This document shows, in pieces, positions 17,609 to 26,025 of a stretch of 64,000 bases of DNA. The stretch is from Comamonas testosteroni. Lineage in GTDB: Bacteria; Pseudomonadota; Gammaproteobacteria; Burkholderiales; Burkholderiaceae_C. The translations under genes were made by a program, and so were the position numbers. The notes under the pieces were generated by a model. That model worked only from the letters and a program-made list of their open reading frames with translations. It was not told the origin of the DNA and searched no databases. Within the stretch, counting starts at the first letter, position 1; the number at the start of each line of letters is the position of its first letter. The stretch is from contig NZ_CP043568.1 in NCBI RefSeq assembly GCF_014076415.1, forward strand, positions 1,302,001 to 1,366,000, written 5' to 3'.

Positions 17609-18805
17609 ATGAAAGCAAAACTGAGCGTTCTCTCATGCATGCTGGCCGTGGCCGGTCTGTCCAGCCCCTTGGCCCAGGCCCAGGAAAAGGTGAAGATCGG
17701 TTTCGTCACCGATATGTCCAGCCTGTACGCCGACGTGGAGGGCAAGAACGGTGCGGTCGCCATGCAGATGGCGATTGACGACTTCGGTGGCAAGGTCCTG
17801 GGCCAGCCCATCGAGCTGGTCAGCGCAGACCACCAGAACAAGGCCGACATCGCTGCCTCCAAGGTGCGCGAATGGATTGATACGCAGGGTATCTCCATGG
17901 TCTTCAGCGGCACCAACTCCGGCACGGCGCTGGCGGTGTCCCAGATCGCCAACGAGAAAAAGCGCGTTCACTTCAACAGCGGCGCGGGCTCTTCCGCGCT
18001 GACCAACGAGCAGTGCAACCCCTATACCGTGCACTACGCCTACGACACCGTGGCCCTGGCCAAGGGCACGGGCGGTGCGGTGGTGGATCGCGGCGGCAAG
18101 GACTGGTTCTTCCTGACAGCCGACTATGCGTTCGGCCAGGCTCTGGAGGCCGACACCACCAAGGTCATCAACGCCAAGGGCGGCAAGGTGCTGGGCTCGG
18201 TCAAGCATCCGCTCAATGCTTCGGACTTCTCGTCCTTCCTGCTGCAGGCGCAAAGCTCCAAGGCCCATATCCTGGGTCTGGCCAATGCGGGCGGCGACAC
18301 CATCAATGCCATCAAGGCCGCCAAGGAGTTCGGCATCAACAAGACCATGAAGACCGCCGGTCTGCTGGTCTTCCTGACCGACATCCACAGCCTGGGTCTG
18401 AAGAACACCGAAGGCCTGCTGCACACCACCAGCTGGTACTGGGACATGAACGACGAATCGCGCAAGTTCGCCAACAAGTTCTTTGCCAAGACCAAGCGCA
18501 TGCCTACCGATGTGCAGGCCGCCGACTACTCGGCCGTGATGAACTATCTGAAGGCTGTCGAAGCGGTGAAGACCACCAATGCCGACAAGGTGATGGCCCA
18601 CCTCAAGAGCACGCCCATCAACGACTTCTACGGCAAGGGCGTGATCCGTCCCGACGGCACTTTCGCCCACGATATGTATCTGGTCGAAGCCAAGAAGCCC
18701 AGCGAATCCACCAAGCCCTGGGACTACCTCAAGGTGCTGACCAAGCTGCCTGCAGATACGGTCTGGACCACCAAGGCCGAAACCAAGTGCGCGCTCTGGA
18801 AGTAA
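17609..18805 (+). CDS. ABC transporter periplasmic substrate-binding protein (LivJ/K type)
   Basis: 398 aa from the ATG at 17609, preceded by a GGAGA box. A Sec signal peptide (MKAKLSVLSCMLAVAGLSSP then AQAQ) is followed by the type-I receptor fold starting VKIGFVTDMSSLYADVEGKN. The protein belongs to the Peripla_BP_6 family, whose members bind branched-chain amino acids, amides or aromatic acids. The sequence alone does not tell the ligand. It is encoded between the ATPases and the permeases of the same importer. Confidence 0.93.
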   Translation: MKAKLSVLSCMLAVAGLSSPLAQAQEKVKIGFVTDMSSLYADVEGKNGAVAMQMAIDDFGGKVLGQPIELVSADHQNKADIAASKVREWIDTQGISMVFSGTNSGTALAVSQIANEKKRVHFNSGAGSSALTNEQCNPYTVHYAYDTVALAKGTGGAVVDRGGKDWFFLTADYAFGQALEADTTKVINAKGGKVLGSVKHPLNASDFSSFLLQAQSSKAHILGLANAGGDTINAIKAAKEFGINKTMKTAGLLVFLTDIHSLGLKNTEGLLHTTSWYWDMNDESRKFANKFFAKTKRMPTDVQAADYSAVMNYLKAVEAVKTTNADKVMAHLKSTPINDFYGKGVIRPDGTFAHDMYLVEAKKPSESTKPWDYLKVLTKLPADTVWTTKAETKCALWK

Positions 18806-18853
18806 TGGCTCTTTCGGTTTGATGCACACCTCACCCTCACCAGCGTATCTCTC

Positions 18854-19738
18854 ATGGAAATCTTCGGCGTTTCATTGCCCGGCCTGATGAGCCAGCTCCT
18901 TCTGGGGCTGGTCAACGGTTCGTTCTACGCAATTCTGAGTCTGGGCCTGGCCGTGATCTTCGGCCTGCTCAATGTCATCAACTTTGCGCATGGCGCCCTG
19001 TTCATGCTGGGGGCCATGTGCACCTGGATGGCCATGAGCTATTTCGGCATCAACTACTGGGTGATGCTGATCCTGTCGCCGGTGCTGGTGGGGATTCTGG
19101 GGGTGTTGATCGAGCGCTTCTTGCTGCGCTGGATCTACAAGCTCGATCATCTCTACGGCCTGCTGCTGACGCTGGGGCTGTCGCTGCTGATCGAGGGGGT
19201 GTTCCGCTCCGTATATGGCGTCTCGGGCCTGGGCTATGACACGCCCGAGCTGCTTGAAGGCGCGACCAATCTGGGCTTCATGATCCTGCCCAATTACCGT
19301 GCCTGGGTGGTCGTGGCTTCCATCGTGGTGTGCGTGGCAACCTGGTTTGTGATCGAGAAGACGCGCATCGGTGCCTATCTGCGTGCCGGCACCGAAAACC
19401 CGCGCCTGGTCGAGGCTTTCGGCGTCAACGTGCCCGTGATGATCACGCTGACCTATGCCTTCGGTGCGGCGCTGGCGGCTTTTGCCGGCGTGCTGGCCGC
19501 TCCCGTCTACCAGGTCACGCCGCTGATGGGGCAGAACCTGATCATCGTGGTGTTTGCCGTGGTGGTGATCGGCGGCATGGGCTCCATCATGGGCTCCATC
19601 CTCACCGGTCTGGCGCTGGGCGTCATCGAAGGGCTGACCAAGGTTTTCTGGCCCGAGGCATCGTCCACCGTCGTGTTTTTCATCATGGTCATTGTTTTGC
19701 TGATTCGCCCCGCTGGCTTGTTCGGTAAAGAAAAATAA
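18854..19738 (+). CDS. Branched-chain-amino-acid-type ABC permease (LivH-like)
   Basis: 294 aa, about eight hydrophobic segments. Family blocks are clear: LLLGLVNGSFYAILSLGLAV at the N-terminus, GLLNVINFAHGALFMLGA, and the C-terminal AVVVIGGMGSIMGSILTGL coupling region. It pairs with the following permease to form the membrane channel. It begins 48 bp after the receptor gene. Confidence 0.95.
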   Translation: MEIFGVSLPGLMSQLLLGLVNGSFYAILSLGLAVIFGLLNVINFAHGALFMLGAMCTWMAMSYFGINYWVMLILSPVLVGILGVLIERFLLRWIYKLDHLYGLLLTLGLSLLIEGVFRSVYGVSGLGYDTPELLEGATNLGFMILPNYRAWVVVASIVVCVATWFVIEKTRIGAYLRAGTENPRLVEAFGVNVPVMITLTYAFGAALAAFAGVLAAPVYQVTPLMGQNLIIVVFAVVVIGGMGSIMGSILTGLALGVIEGLTKVFWPEASSTVVFFIMVIVLLIRPAGLFGKEK

Positions 19739-19750
19739 GAGGGGCACGAC

Positions 19751-20743
19751 ATGAAATCCAAGACGCTTGTTCAACGCATTGCCCCCGTGGGCTATGGCCT
19801 GCTGCTGCTGGGCCTGATCGTCGCGCCCTTCCTCGGTGCCTATCCGGTTTTTGTCATGAAGCTGATGTGCTTTGCACTGTTTGCTTCGGCCTTCAATCTC
19901 TTGCTGGGCTATACGGGTCTGCTGTCCTTCGGCCACGCCGCGTTTCTGGGCGGCGCGGCCTATGTGGCGGGCTACACCATCAAGGCCTGGGGCTTTACGC
20001 CCGAAGTCGGCATGTTGCTGGGGACGGTGGTCGGCGCTCTGCTGGGCCTGATCTTTGGCTGGCTGGCCATTCGCCGGCAGGGCATTTATTTCTCCATGAT
20101 CACGCTGGCGCTGGCGCAGATGCTGTTCTTTGTCGCGCTGCAGGCCAAGTTCACAGGCGGCGAAGACGGCCTGCAGGGCGTGCCGCGCGGCAAGCTGTTC
20201 GGCGTGATCGATCTGAGCAGCGACCTGGTCATGTACTACGTGGCGCTGATCATCGTGGCGGCGGCCTTTTTGCTCATCGTGCGCACCATTCACTCGCCGT
20301 TCGGGCAGGTGCTCAAGGCCATCAAGGAAAACGAGCCACGAGCCATCTCGCTGGGCTATGACGTCAACCGCTTCAAGCTGCTGGCCTTTGTGATCTCGGC
20401 TGCACTGACAGGTTTGGCGGGCTCGCTCAAGACGCTGGTGTTGGGCTTTGCCACCTTGTCCGATGTGCACTGGACCACCTCCGGCCATGTGATCCTGATG
20501 ACGCTGATGGGGGGGCTGGGCACGCTTTCCGGTCCGTTGCTGGGTTCGGCCGTCGTCGTGGCGCTGGAAAACAAGATCGGCGAGTTCGGTACCTTTCTTG
20601 CACACACCACGGGAGTGGAATGGTTTGGCACGCTGGGCGAGTCGGTCACCATCGTCACCGGCCTGATCTTTGTGCTGTGTGTGCTGCTGTTCCGCAAGGG
20701 CATCATGGGCGAGCTGATCGCCTGGCTGCAACGTCGCAAATAA
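19751..20743 (+). CDS. Branched-chain-amino-acid-type ABC permease (LivM-like)
   Basis: 330 aa membrane protein. LivM blocks seen: NLLLGYTGLLSFGHAAFLGG, the YFSMITLALAQMLFF segment, and GTLSGPLLGSAVVVALE near the C-terminus. The ATG follows a GAGGGG box and lies 12 bp after livH. A perfect terminator follows the stop, closing the importer operon. Confidence 0.95.
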   Translation: MKSKTLVQRIAPVGYGLLLLGLIVAPFLGAYPVFVMKLMCFALFASAFNLLLGYTGLLSFGHAAFLGGAAYVAGYTIKAWGFTPEVGMLLGTVVGALLGLIFGWLAIRRQGIYFSMITLALAQMLFFVALQAKFTGGEDGLQGVPRGKLFGVIDLSSDLVMYYVALIIVAAAFLLIVRTIHSPFGQVLKAIKENEPRAISLGYDVNRFKLLAFVISAALTGLAGSLKTLVLGFATLSDVHWTTSGHVILMTLMGGLGTLSGPLLGSAVVVALENKIGEFGTFLAHTTGVEWFGTLGESVTIVTGLIFVLCVLLFRKGIMGELIAWLQRRK

Positions 20744-20763
20744 GGCGCTTCACTCTCCCTTCC

Positions 20764-20787
20764 AAGGCCGCATCTGCGGCCTTTTTT
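20764..20787 (+). terminator. Rho-independent terminator of the ABC importer operon
   Basis: The 8-bp stem AAGGCCGC/GCGGCCTT has an ATCT loop and runs into six T residues. It begins 21 bp after the livM stop codon. Confidence 0.9.
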
Positions 20788-20859
20788 ATTGCCATGACTC
20801 AGTTCAGGGGAGGGCAATTTTCAGAGATTTCTGAAACTGCTGGTACACGTTTGCAAGCG

Positions 20860-20898
20860 ATGGACTTTATTTCTCACAACAATGGACTTTTTTTCTCA
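20860..20898. promoter_or_regulatory. Tandem 17-bp direct repeats upstream of the PQQ dehydrogenase
   Basis: ATGGACTTTATTTCTCA (20860-20876) and ATGGACTTTTTTTCTCA (20882-20898) differ at one base and are spaced 22 bp apart, about two DNA turns. They sit 69-107 bp before the dehydrogenase start. This geometry suits a transcription factor dimer, but no factor is known here. Confidence 0.5.
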
Positions 20899-20966
20899 TT
20901 TCAAAAAATGCCTGAGTGCAGCCGGATGCCGGTGCGCGTGCAGGCGCATACAGTTCGAGGTTCGAT

Positions 20967-23411
20967 ATGACACATCGGGAGCAGGCGCAGCCCTTGGCCG
21001 CGCGCATCTGGCTCTGGGTTCTGGGGGCGGCGCTGGCGCTTGCCGGCCTGTTCTTCTTGATAGGTGGTGGCAAGCTCATCAGCCTGGGCGGCAGCTGGTA
21101 CTTTTTGCTCGCTGGCCTGGGGCTGCTGCTGTCCGGTGTGCAACTGGTTCGCCGCCGAGCCAGCGGTGCATGGCTTTACCTGAGCACTTTCGGCGCGACC
21201 GTGTTGTGGGCACTGGCCGAAGTGGGTCTGGATTACTGGAGCCTGATTTCGCGTCTGCTGGCCTTGACCTTTGCTGCCGTGGTGGTGCTGGCCAGCATGC
21301 CCTTGCTACGTAGTGCTGGTGAGCCGGGCAAGGCGTCGTCCAGCAAGCTGCCATTTGCTGCAGCGGCGGTCATGCTGGTGGCTGGCATGGCGGCCTTTGT
21401 GTCCATGTTCCAGATTCACCCCGAGGTGCAGACCCAGTCTGCCGTGGCACGCAGGCCCGTGGATGCGGCCAGCGAGCAAAAGGACTGGAGCCATTACGGC
21501 AACAGCAGCAACAACGACCGCTTTGCCGCGCTGGATCAGATCAACGTGGACAACGTGAACCAGTTGCAGGTGGCCTGGACTTTTCGCACTGGCGACGTAC
21601 CCAAGTCCACAGGCGCCGGGGCTGAAGACCAGACCACACCGCTGCAGGTGGGCGACAAGGTGTTTGTCTGCACGCCCAGCAACAACGTGATTGCGCTGGA
21701 CGTCGATACCGGCAAGCAGCTGTGGCGTCATGACACCAACTCCCATGTGGGCGGTGTGTGGGAGCGCTGCCGCGGACTGGCCTACTTCGATGCGGATGCC
21801 GCACTGGTCCAGCCCAGCGTGCCGGGATCGACTCCTGCGCAGGCGGTGAGCCTGCCTGCCGGCGCTGCCTGCAAGCGCCGCATTCTCATGAACACCATCG
21901 ATGCACGGCTGTTTGCCATCAACGCAGACAACGGCGATCTGTGCGGCGAGTTTGGCGATCACGGCGTGGTCGACCTCAAGCAGGGCATTGGCAATGTCTC
22001 CAATCCCGCCTTCTACACCCAGACATCGGCCCCCACGGTGGCCGGCACCACGGTGGTGGTCGGCGGCCGCGTGGCCGACAACGTGCAGGTGGACATGCCC
22101 GGTGGCGTGATTCGCGGCTTCGATGTGATGACCGGCGCACAGCGCTGGGCGTTCGACTCCGGCTCGGCTACGCCCAATGAAGTGCTCAAACCCGGCGAGA
22201 CCTACACCCGCTCATCGGCCAATGTCTGGGCGGGAACGACCTACGACCCGAGTTCCAATACGGTGTACCTGCCCATGGGATCGGCTTCGGTGGACCTGTA
22301 TGGCGCCACGCGCTCTGCAGCGGACCTGAAGTACGGTGCCTCCATCCTCGCGCTGGATGCTGCCACGGGCAAGGAGAAATGGGTGTACCAGACCGTGCAC
22401 AACGACTTGTGGGACTTCGACCTTCCCATGGCTCCCACACTGATCGATTTCCCTTTGCAGGACGGCAAGACGACGCCAGCGCTGGTGGTCGGTACCAAGG
22501 CCGGTCAGATCTTCGTGCTGGACCGCCACAGCGGCAAGCCGCTGACCAAGGTGGAAGACATTGCCGTCAAGCCCGGTCATATTCCCGGCGAAAAGTACGC
22601 CCCGACCCAACCCCTGTCCGTGGGCATGCCGCAGATCGGTACCAAGACCCTGACCGAAGCCGATATGTGGGGCGCGACGCCGGTGGATCAGCTGATCTGC
22701 CGCATCAAGTTCAAGTCCATGCGCTATGAAGGCCTGTTCACCGCGCCTGGCACCGATGTGTCGCTGAGCTTCCCGGGTTCGCTGGGCGGCATGAACTGGG
22801 GCGGCCTGTCTGCGGACCCCGGCAACAATCTGATCTTTGTGAACGACATGCGTCTGGGCCTGTGGGTGCAGATGATGCCCCAGCAGAAAAAGGACAAACT
22901 GTCCGACGGTGGGGAAGCGCCCAACACCGGCATGGGTCAGGTGCCGCTGGGCGGCACTCCCTATGCGGTGATCAAGGACCGCTTCATGTCGCCTCTGGGC
23001 ATTCCTTGCCAGAAGCCTCCGTTCGGCACGCTGACCGCCATCGACATGAAGACCCAGCAAGTGGTCTGGCAGGTGCCCGTGGGCACGGTGCAGGATCAAG
23101 GCCCCATGGGCATCAAGATGCGCGCGCCCATGCCTGTTGGCTTGCCCACACTGGGCGGTACGCTGGCGACCCAGGGCGGTCTGGTGTTCTTTGCCGGTAC
23201 GCAGGATTACTATCTGCGTGCCTGGGATAGCGCCACCGGCAGGGAAATCTGGAAGGGCCGTCTGCCTGTGGGCAGCCAGGGCGGCCCCATGACTTACAAG
23301 TCGCCCAGGACTGGCAAGCAGTATGTGGTCATCTCGGCCGGCGGTGCCCGTCAGTCGCCCGACCGCGGCGACTATGTGATTGCCTACGCGCTGCCGGATA
23401 GCGGCAAATAA
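20967..23411 (+). CDS. Membrane-bound PQQ-dependent dehydrogenase (glucose/quinate/shikimate family)
   Basis: 814 aa from ATG 20967. Five membrane helices occupy residues ~15-160, followed by a periplasmic eight-bladed propeller starting at HYGNSSNNDRFAALDQIN. Tryptophan-docking-type repeats (ALDVDTGKQLWRH, ALDAATGKEKWVYQ, WDSATGREIWKG) and the HNDLWDFDLP active-site region are visible. It oxidises a sugar or cyclic polyol in the periplasm and passes electrons to ubiquinone. The glucose-type and quinate-type members are too similar for me to choose; a quinate/shikimate role would suit an aromatic-degrading bacterium but is inference. It is a single gene with its own terminator. Confidence 0.92.
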   Translation: MTHREQAQPLAARIWLWVLGAALALAGLFFLIGGGKLISLGGSWYFLLAGLGLLLSGVQLVRRRASGAWLYLSTFGATVLWALAEVGLDYWSLISRLLALTFAAVVVLASMPLLRSAGEPGKASSSKLPFAAAAVMLVAGMAAFVSMFQIHPEVQTQSAVARRPVDAASEQKDWSHYGNSSNNDRFAALDQINVDNVNQLQVAWTFRTGDVPKSTGAGAEDQTTPLQVGDKVFVCTPSNNVIALDVDTGKQLWRHDTNSHVGGVWERCRGLAYFDADAALVQPSVPGSTPAQAVSLPAGAACKRRILMNTIDARLFAINADNGDLCGEFGDHGVVDLKQGIGNVSNPAFYTQTSAPTVAGTTVVVGGRVADNVQVDMPGGVIRGFDVMTGAQRWAFDSGSATPNEVLKPGETYTRSSANVWAGTTYDPSSNTVYLPMGSASVDLYGATRSAADLKYGASILALDAATGKEKWVYQTVHNDLWDFDLPMAPTLIDFPLQDGKTTPALVVGTKAGQIFVLDRHSGKPLTKVEDIAVKPGHIPGEKYAPTQPLSVGMPQIGTKTLTEADMWGATPVDQLICRIKFKSMRYEGLFTAPGTDVSLSFPGSLGGMNWGGLSADPGNNLIFVNDMRLGLWVQMMPQQKKDKLSDGGEAPNTGMGQVPLGGTPYAVIKDRFMSPLGIPCQKPPFGTLTAIDMKTQQVVWQVPVGTVQDQGPMGIKMRAPMPVGLPTLGGTLATQGGLVFFAGTQDYYLRAWDSATGREIWKGRLPVGSQGGPMTYKSPRTGKQYVVISAGGARQSPDRGDYVIAYALPDSGK

Positions 23412-23433
23412 GCACGGATGCATTGGACCGAAC

Positions 23434-23465
23434 AGCCATGGCTCGTCAGAGCCATGGCTTTTTTC
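23434..23465 (+). terminator. Rho-independent terminator of the PQQ dehydrogenase
   Basis: An 11-bp perfect stem AGCCATGGCTC/GAGCCATGGCT with GTCA loop is followed by six T residues, 22 bp after the stop codon. Confidence 0.92.
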
Positions 23466-23593
23466 AGGTTCATCGCCGGGCAGCCCCAAGATGAAAGGCG
23501 CCCCCGACCACACGCAGTTGGGAGCATGGGAGCCTGTTTTCACGCCTGCGCTGCGTGTTACGCTGGCGCGCTTGAATCAATGGAGATGTGGTC

Positions 23594-24274
23594 GTGAGCG
23601 AGCAGCAAGGTCCTGAAAATTCACTGAGCCAGCAGCCTTCGGCAGACGCGGCATCGGCCGATATGCGCCGAGCCCTGCTGGACGCGGGCAAGACCGAGTT
23701 TGCCAATTACGGCTATGACGGAGCGCGGCTGGAACGCATTGCCGCCAAGGCGGGCTGCGCCAAGCGCATGCTCTACTACTACTTCGGCAACAAGAAAGAC
23801 GTGTACCTCGCAGTCATAGAGCAGAGCTATTCGGATATTCGAGAATCGGAGGAGCAGCTCAATCTCGATGCGCTGGAGCCCTTGCAGGCGCTGCATGCGC
23901 TGGCTCAAAGGAGCTTCGAGTATCACGAGCAGAACCAGGAGTTCACGCGTCTGGTGCTGCAGGAGAATTTCCAGGGCGGCGAGATGCTGGGCCAGATCTC
24001 CAAGATCGAGCTGTTGCGCAAGGCGGCGCTGGAGCCTATCGAGCGCATCCTGCAGCGCGGCGTGGCGCAGGGGCTGTTCAGGGCGCAACTGACCGCTGTC
24101 GATGTCCATTATCTGATTTCGGCCCTGTCCGGCTTCCGCGTGGATCATGCTGCGACCTGGCAGAGCCTGCTGCAGGTCGATCTCTTGGGCGACAACTTGC
24201 GCCAGCGCCATCTGCAGCTGCTGCTCGATCAGCTCGGCGCTCTGGTGTGCGAGCCCCAGGCCCTAAAGCCTTAG
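23594..24274 (+). CDS. TetR-family transcriptional regulator
   Basis: 226 aa if started at the GTG at 23594, which has GGAG eight bases upstream; a GTG at 23588 in the same frame is too close to that box. The N-terminal HTH is at residues ~22-68 (FANYGYDGARLERIAAKAGC then MLYYYFGNKKDVYLAVIEQ), followed by a C-terminal helical ligand domain of the TetR_C type. It lies between the dehydrogenase and the exporter cluster and converges on attH-like with a 12-bp overlap of the coding ends. Its targets are unknown; the upstream dehydrogenase or itself are candidates. Confidence 0.9.
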   Translation: MSEQQGPENSLSQQPSADAASADMRRALLDAGKTEFANYGYDGARLERIAAKAGCAKRMLYYYFGNKKDVYLAVIEQSYSDIRESEEQLNLDALEPLQALHALAQRSFEYHEQNQEFTRLVLQENFQGGEMLGQISKIELLRKAALEPIERILQRGVAQGLFRAQLTAVDVHYLISALSGFRVDHAATWQSLLQVDLLGDNLRQRHLQLLLDQLGALVCEPQALKP

Positions 24275-25435
24275 CGCATTCGCATAGCCGGTCATTTCCA
24301 GGTAGCCGTTGCCCACGCGGACGCTTTTGCCGTCGGCGCCTATGCTGCGCAGCTCGCACAGACCCTCCCAGTAAATGGCGCCGGTGCTGGCGCGGCTGTC
24401 CAGTTCCTGGTCGTCCACCAGCGCATGAACCTCGAAACGGCCCGCCGGTGTCTGCACGCTCCAGGCCACAGGGTAACTTGCTTTGCTGTGCGGGCTGCTC
24501 CAGCGGCGCAGCGGTTCGAACCGTACCTGATCGGCGGCAAAGATTTGCGCGTTCTGGTTTGGCGCGCGGAATGAACCACCGGCCCAGAGCGCCGAGCCAT
24601 TGCGTCGGCGCAGATGAAAGGCCGTGAGGGCGCTGCCGTCATCGAGGTTCATGCCTATCCAGTCCCAACCCTGAGCCTCCGGATCCATGATGGCCGCGCT
24701 GCATTCATGATCCAGCCAGGCGCGGTTGTGTGCGCTGGCTTGCACAGGCAGTTGCTGCCCGCCTACGGTGATGGAGCCGCCGACCTTGAGCTGGGGCTGG
24801 CTGTAGTAGTAGCTGGCCTGTTCCTCACGCGGGCCTTTGCGTGAAAGACCATTCAAGCCCTGCAGCAGCAGTGGCTGCGTGCTGTCAAATTCAAGATCCA
24901 GTATGAAGTCCTGGCTGCTCAGCAAAGCTCTGTAGCGGCAGGCTTCGCTGGCGCTTCGTCCTTTTACGGGTTGACGCTGGAGATACCAGTCGTTGATATG
25001 CACATCGGTATCGTTTTCGCCGGCTCCGGCCAAGCCCAGTCCCGCACGCGCCATGCGCTGGTCGTGGCGCAGCTTTTGGCCCTCGACATCGCACAGGGCC
25101 GCATGGGCAAAGATCAGCTGCTTGGCCGCGAGCGCCGATTGCAGGCCTTGCGCGGCTTCGATGCGCGAGCGAAAGAAAGTCAGCTGAAAGCCCCAGGGCT
25201 TGCCGCCGGCCTGCAACTGCCCTGTGATGTACCACCACTCCGTCTGCAGATCAGGGTGGCTGCCGAAGTCGCGCGGGAACTGCAGGGTCTTGAGCGGCAA
25301 AGCCATGCCTGGCAGAGGCAGGCCCAGGGTAGCCCAGCCCAGACCGGCAGCTGCCAGCGTCTGCAGGGACTGCCTGCGTGACAGGGCCGGCAGTGCCGGT
25401 TGCTGAGGCTGGGAGGTCGTGGGCTGATAAGGCAT
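24263..25435 (-). CDS. AttH/CrtC-like lipocalin-fold secreted protein
   Basis: 390 aa. A twin-arginine-type signal (LSRRQSLQTLAAAGLGWATL) suggests export by Tat. The mature part begins with FPRDFGSHPDLQTEWWYITG, the characteristic opening of the AttH / carotenoid 1,2-hydratase family, and contains repeated Trp/Tyr-rich lipocalin-like segments. In Agrobacterium the homologue is the last gene of an ABC exporter operon (attE-H), and here the ABC permease and ATPase lie just upstream on the same strand. It probably handles a lipophilic molecule in the periplasm. The coding end overlaps the convergent tetR end by 12 bp. Confidence 0.85.
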   Translation of the reverse strand: MPYQPTTSQPQQPALPALSRRQSLQTLAAAGLGWATLGLPLPGMALPLKTLQFPRDFGSHPDLQTEWWYITGQLQAGGKPWGFQLTFFRSRIEAAQGLQSALAAKQLIFAHAALCDVEGQKLRHDQRMARAGLGLAGAGENDTDVHINDWYLQRQPVKGRSASEACRYRALLSSQDFILDLEFDSTQPLLLQGLNGLSRKGPREEQASYYYSQPQLKVGGSITVGGQQLPVQASAHNRAWLDHECSAAIMDPEAQGWDWIGMNLDDGSALTAFHLRRRNGSALWAGGSFRAPNQNAQIFAADQVRFEPLRRWSSPHSKASYPVAWSVQTPAGRFEVHALVDDQELDSRASTGAIYWEGLCELRSIGADGKSVRVGNGYLEMTGYANALRL

Positions 25436-25497
25436 GGCCCATTGTCGCCCAGCCGATCAGGGCAATGCCATGACCTCCGGTGCTGCTTTGCGCTGCC

Positions 25498-25938
25498 TCA
25501 GCCAATGTCGATCAGGGGAACGATCACCATCCAGCTGACTCCGAAGCGGTCGGTCACCACGCCAAAACGACGCGCAAAAAACGTGGTATCCAGCGCCATC
25601 TGTACCTTGCCGCCCTGGCCGATGGCGGCAAAGATGCGGTCGGCCTCATTATCGCTGGGCGCGGTGATGGACAGAGAGAAGCCTTTGAAATCCGGCTTGC
25701 CTCTGTTCATGCCGTCAGATGCCATGATCTGCGTCTCGCCAATCTGGACATTGGCGTGCATGATTTTTTCGGGATCCATCTGGCCCGGGCCGCAGCCTTG
25801 CTGGCTCGATGACTCGGGTTGCGGAGGAGCATCCTTGTAGCGCATCAGCATGGTGATCTCGGCCCCCAGAGCGGCCTGGTAGAAATCCAGGGCCTCTTCG
25901 CAGCGACCGTCGAAAAAGAGATAGGGCTGGATTTGCAT
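25498..25938 (-). CDS. VOC-superfamily (PhnB/YjdN-like) protein
   Basis: 146 aa from ATG 25938, which has a GAGGAG box. The first lines MQIQPYLFFDGRCEEALDFY and the later KIMHANVQIGETQIMASDG are characteristic of PhnB-like glyoxalase-fold proteins; the end DRFGVSWMVIVP is also typical. Substrate is unknown in this family. It is inserted between the ABC permease and the attH-like gene, all on the minus strand. Confidence 0.88.
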   Translation of the reverse strand: MQIQPYLFFDGRCEEALDFYQAALGAEITMLMRYKDAPPQPESSSQQGCGPGQMDPEKIMHANVQIGETQIMASDGMNRGKPDFKGFSLSITAPSDNEADRIFAAIGQGGKVQMALDTTFFARRFGVVTDRFGVSWMVIVPLIDIG

Positions 25939-26025
25939 ACGAACTCCTCGCAGGGGTTGAGGTTTCATTGTGCGCCGCGCCATGGCGCAATCATGTGAAA
26001 AACGCTGACAGGGGTGCAGGTATAG

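Noticed and set aside
18872..20731. 619-codon minus-strand frame opposite livH/livM
   Set aside because: Low-complexity Gln/His/Asp-rich translation; the permeases on the plus strand are certain.
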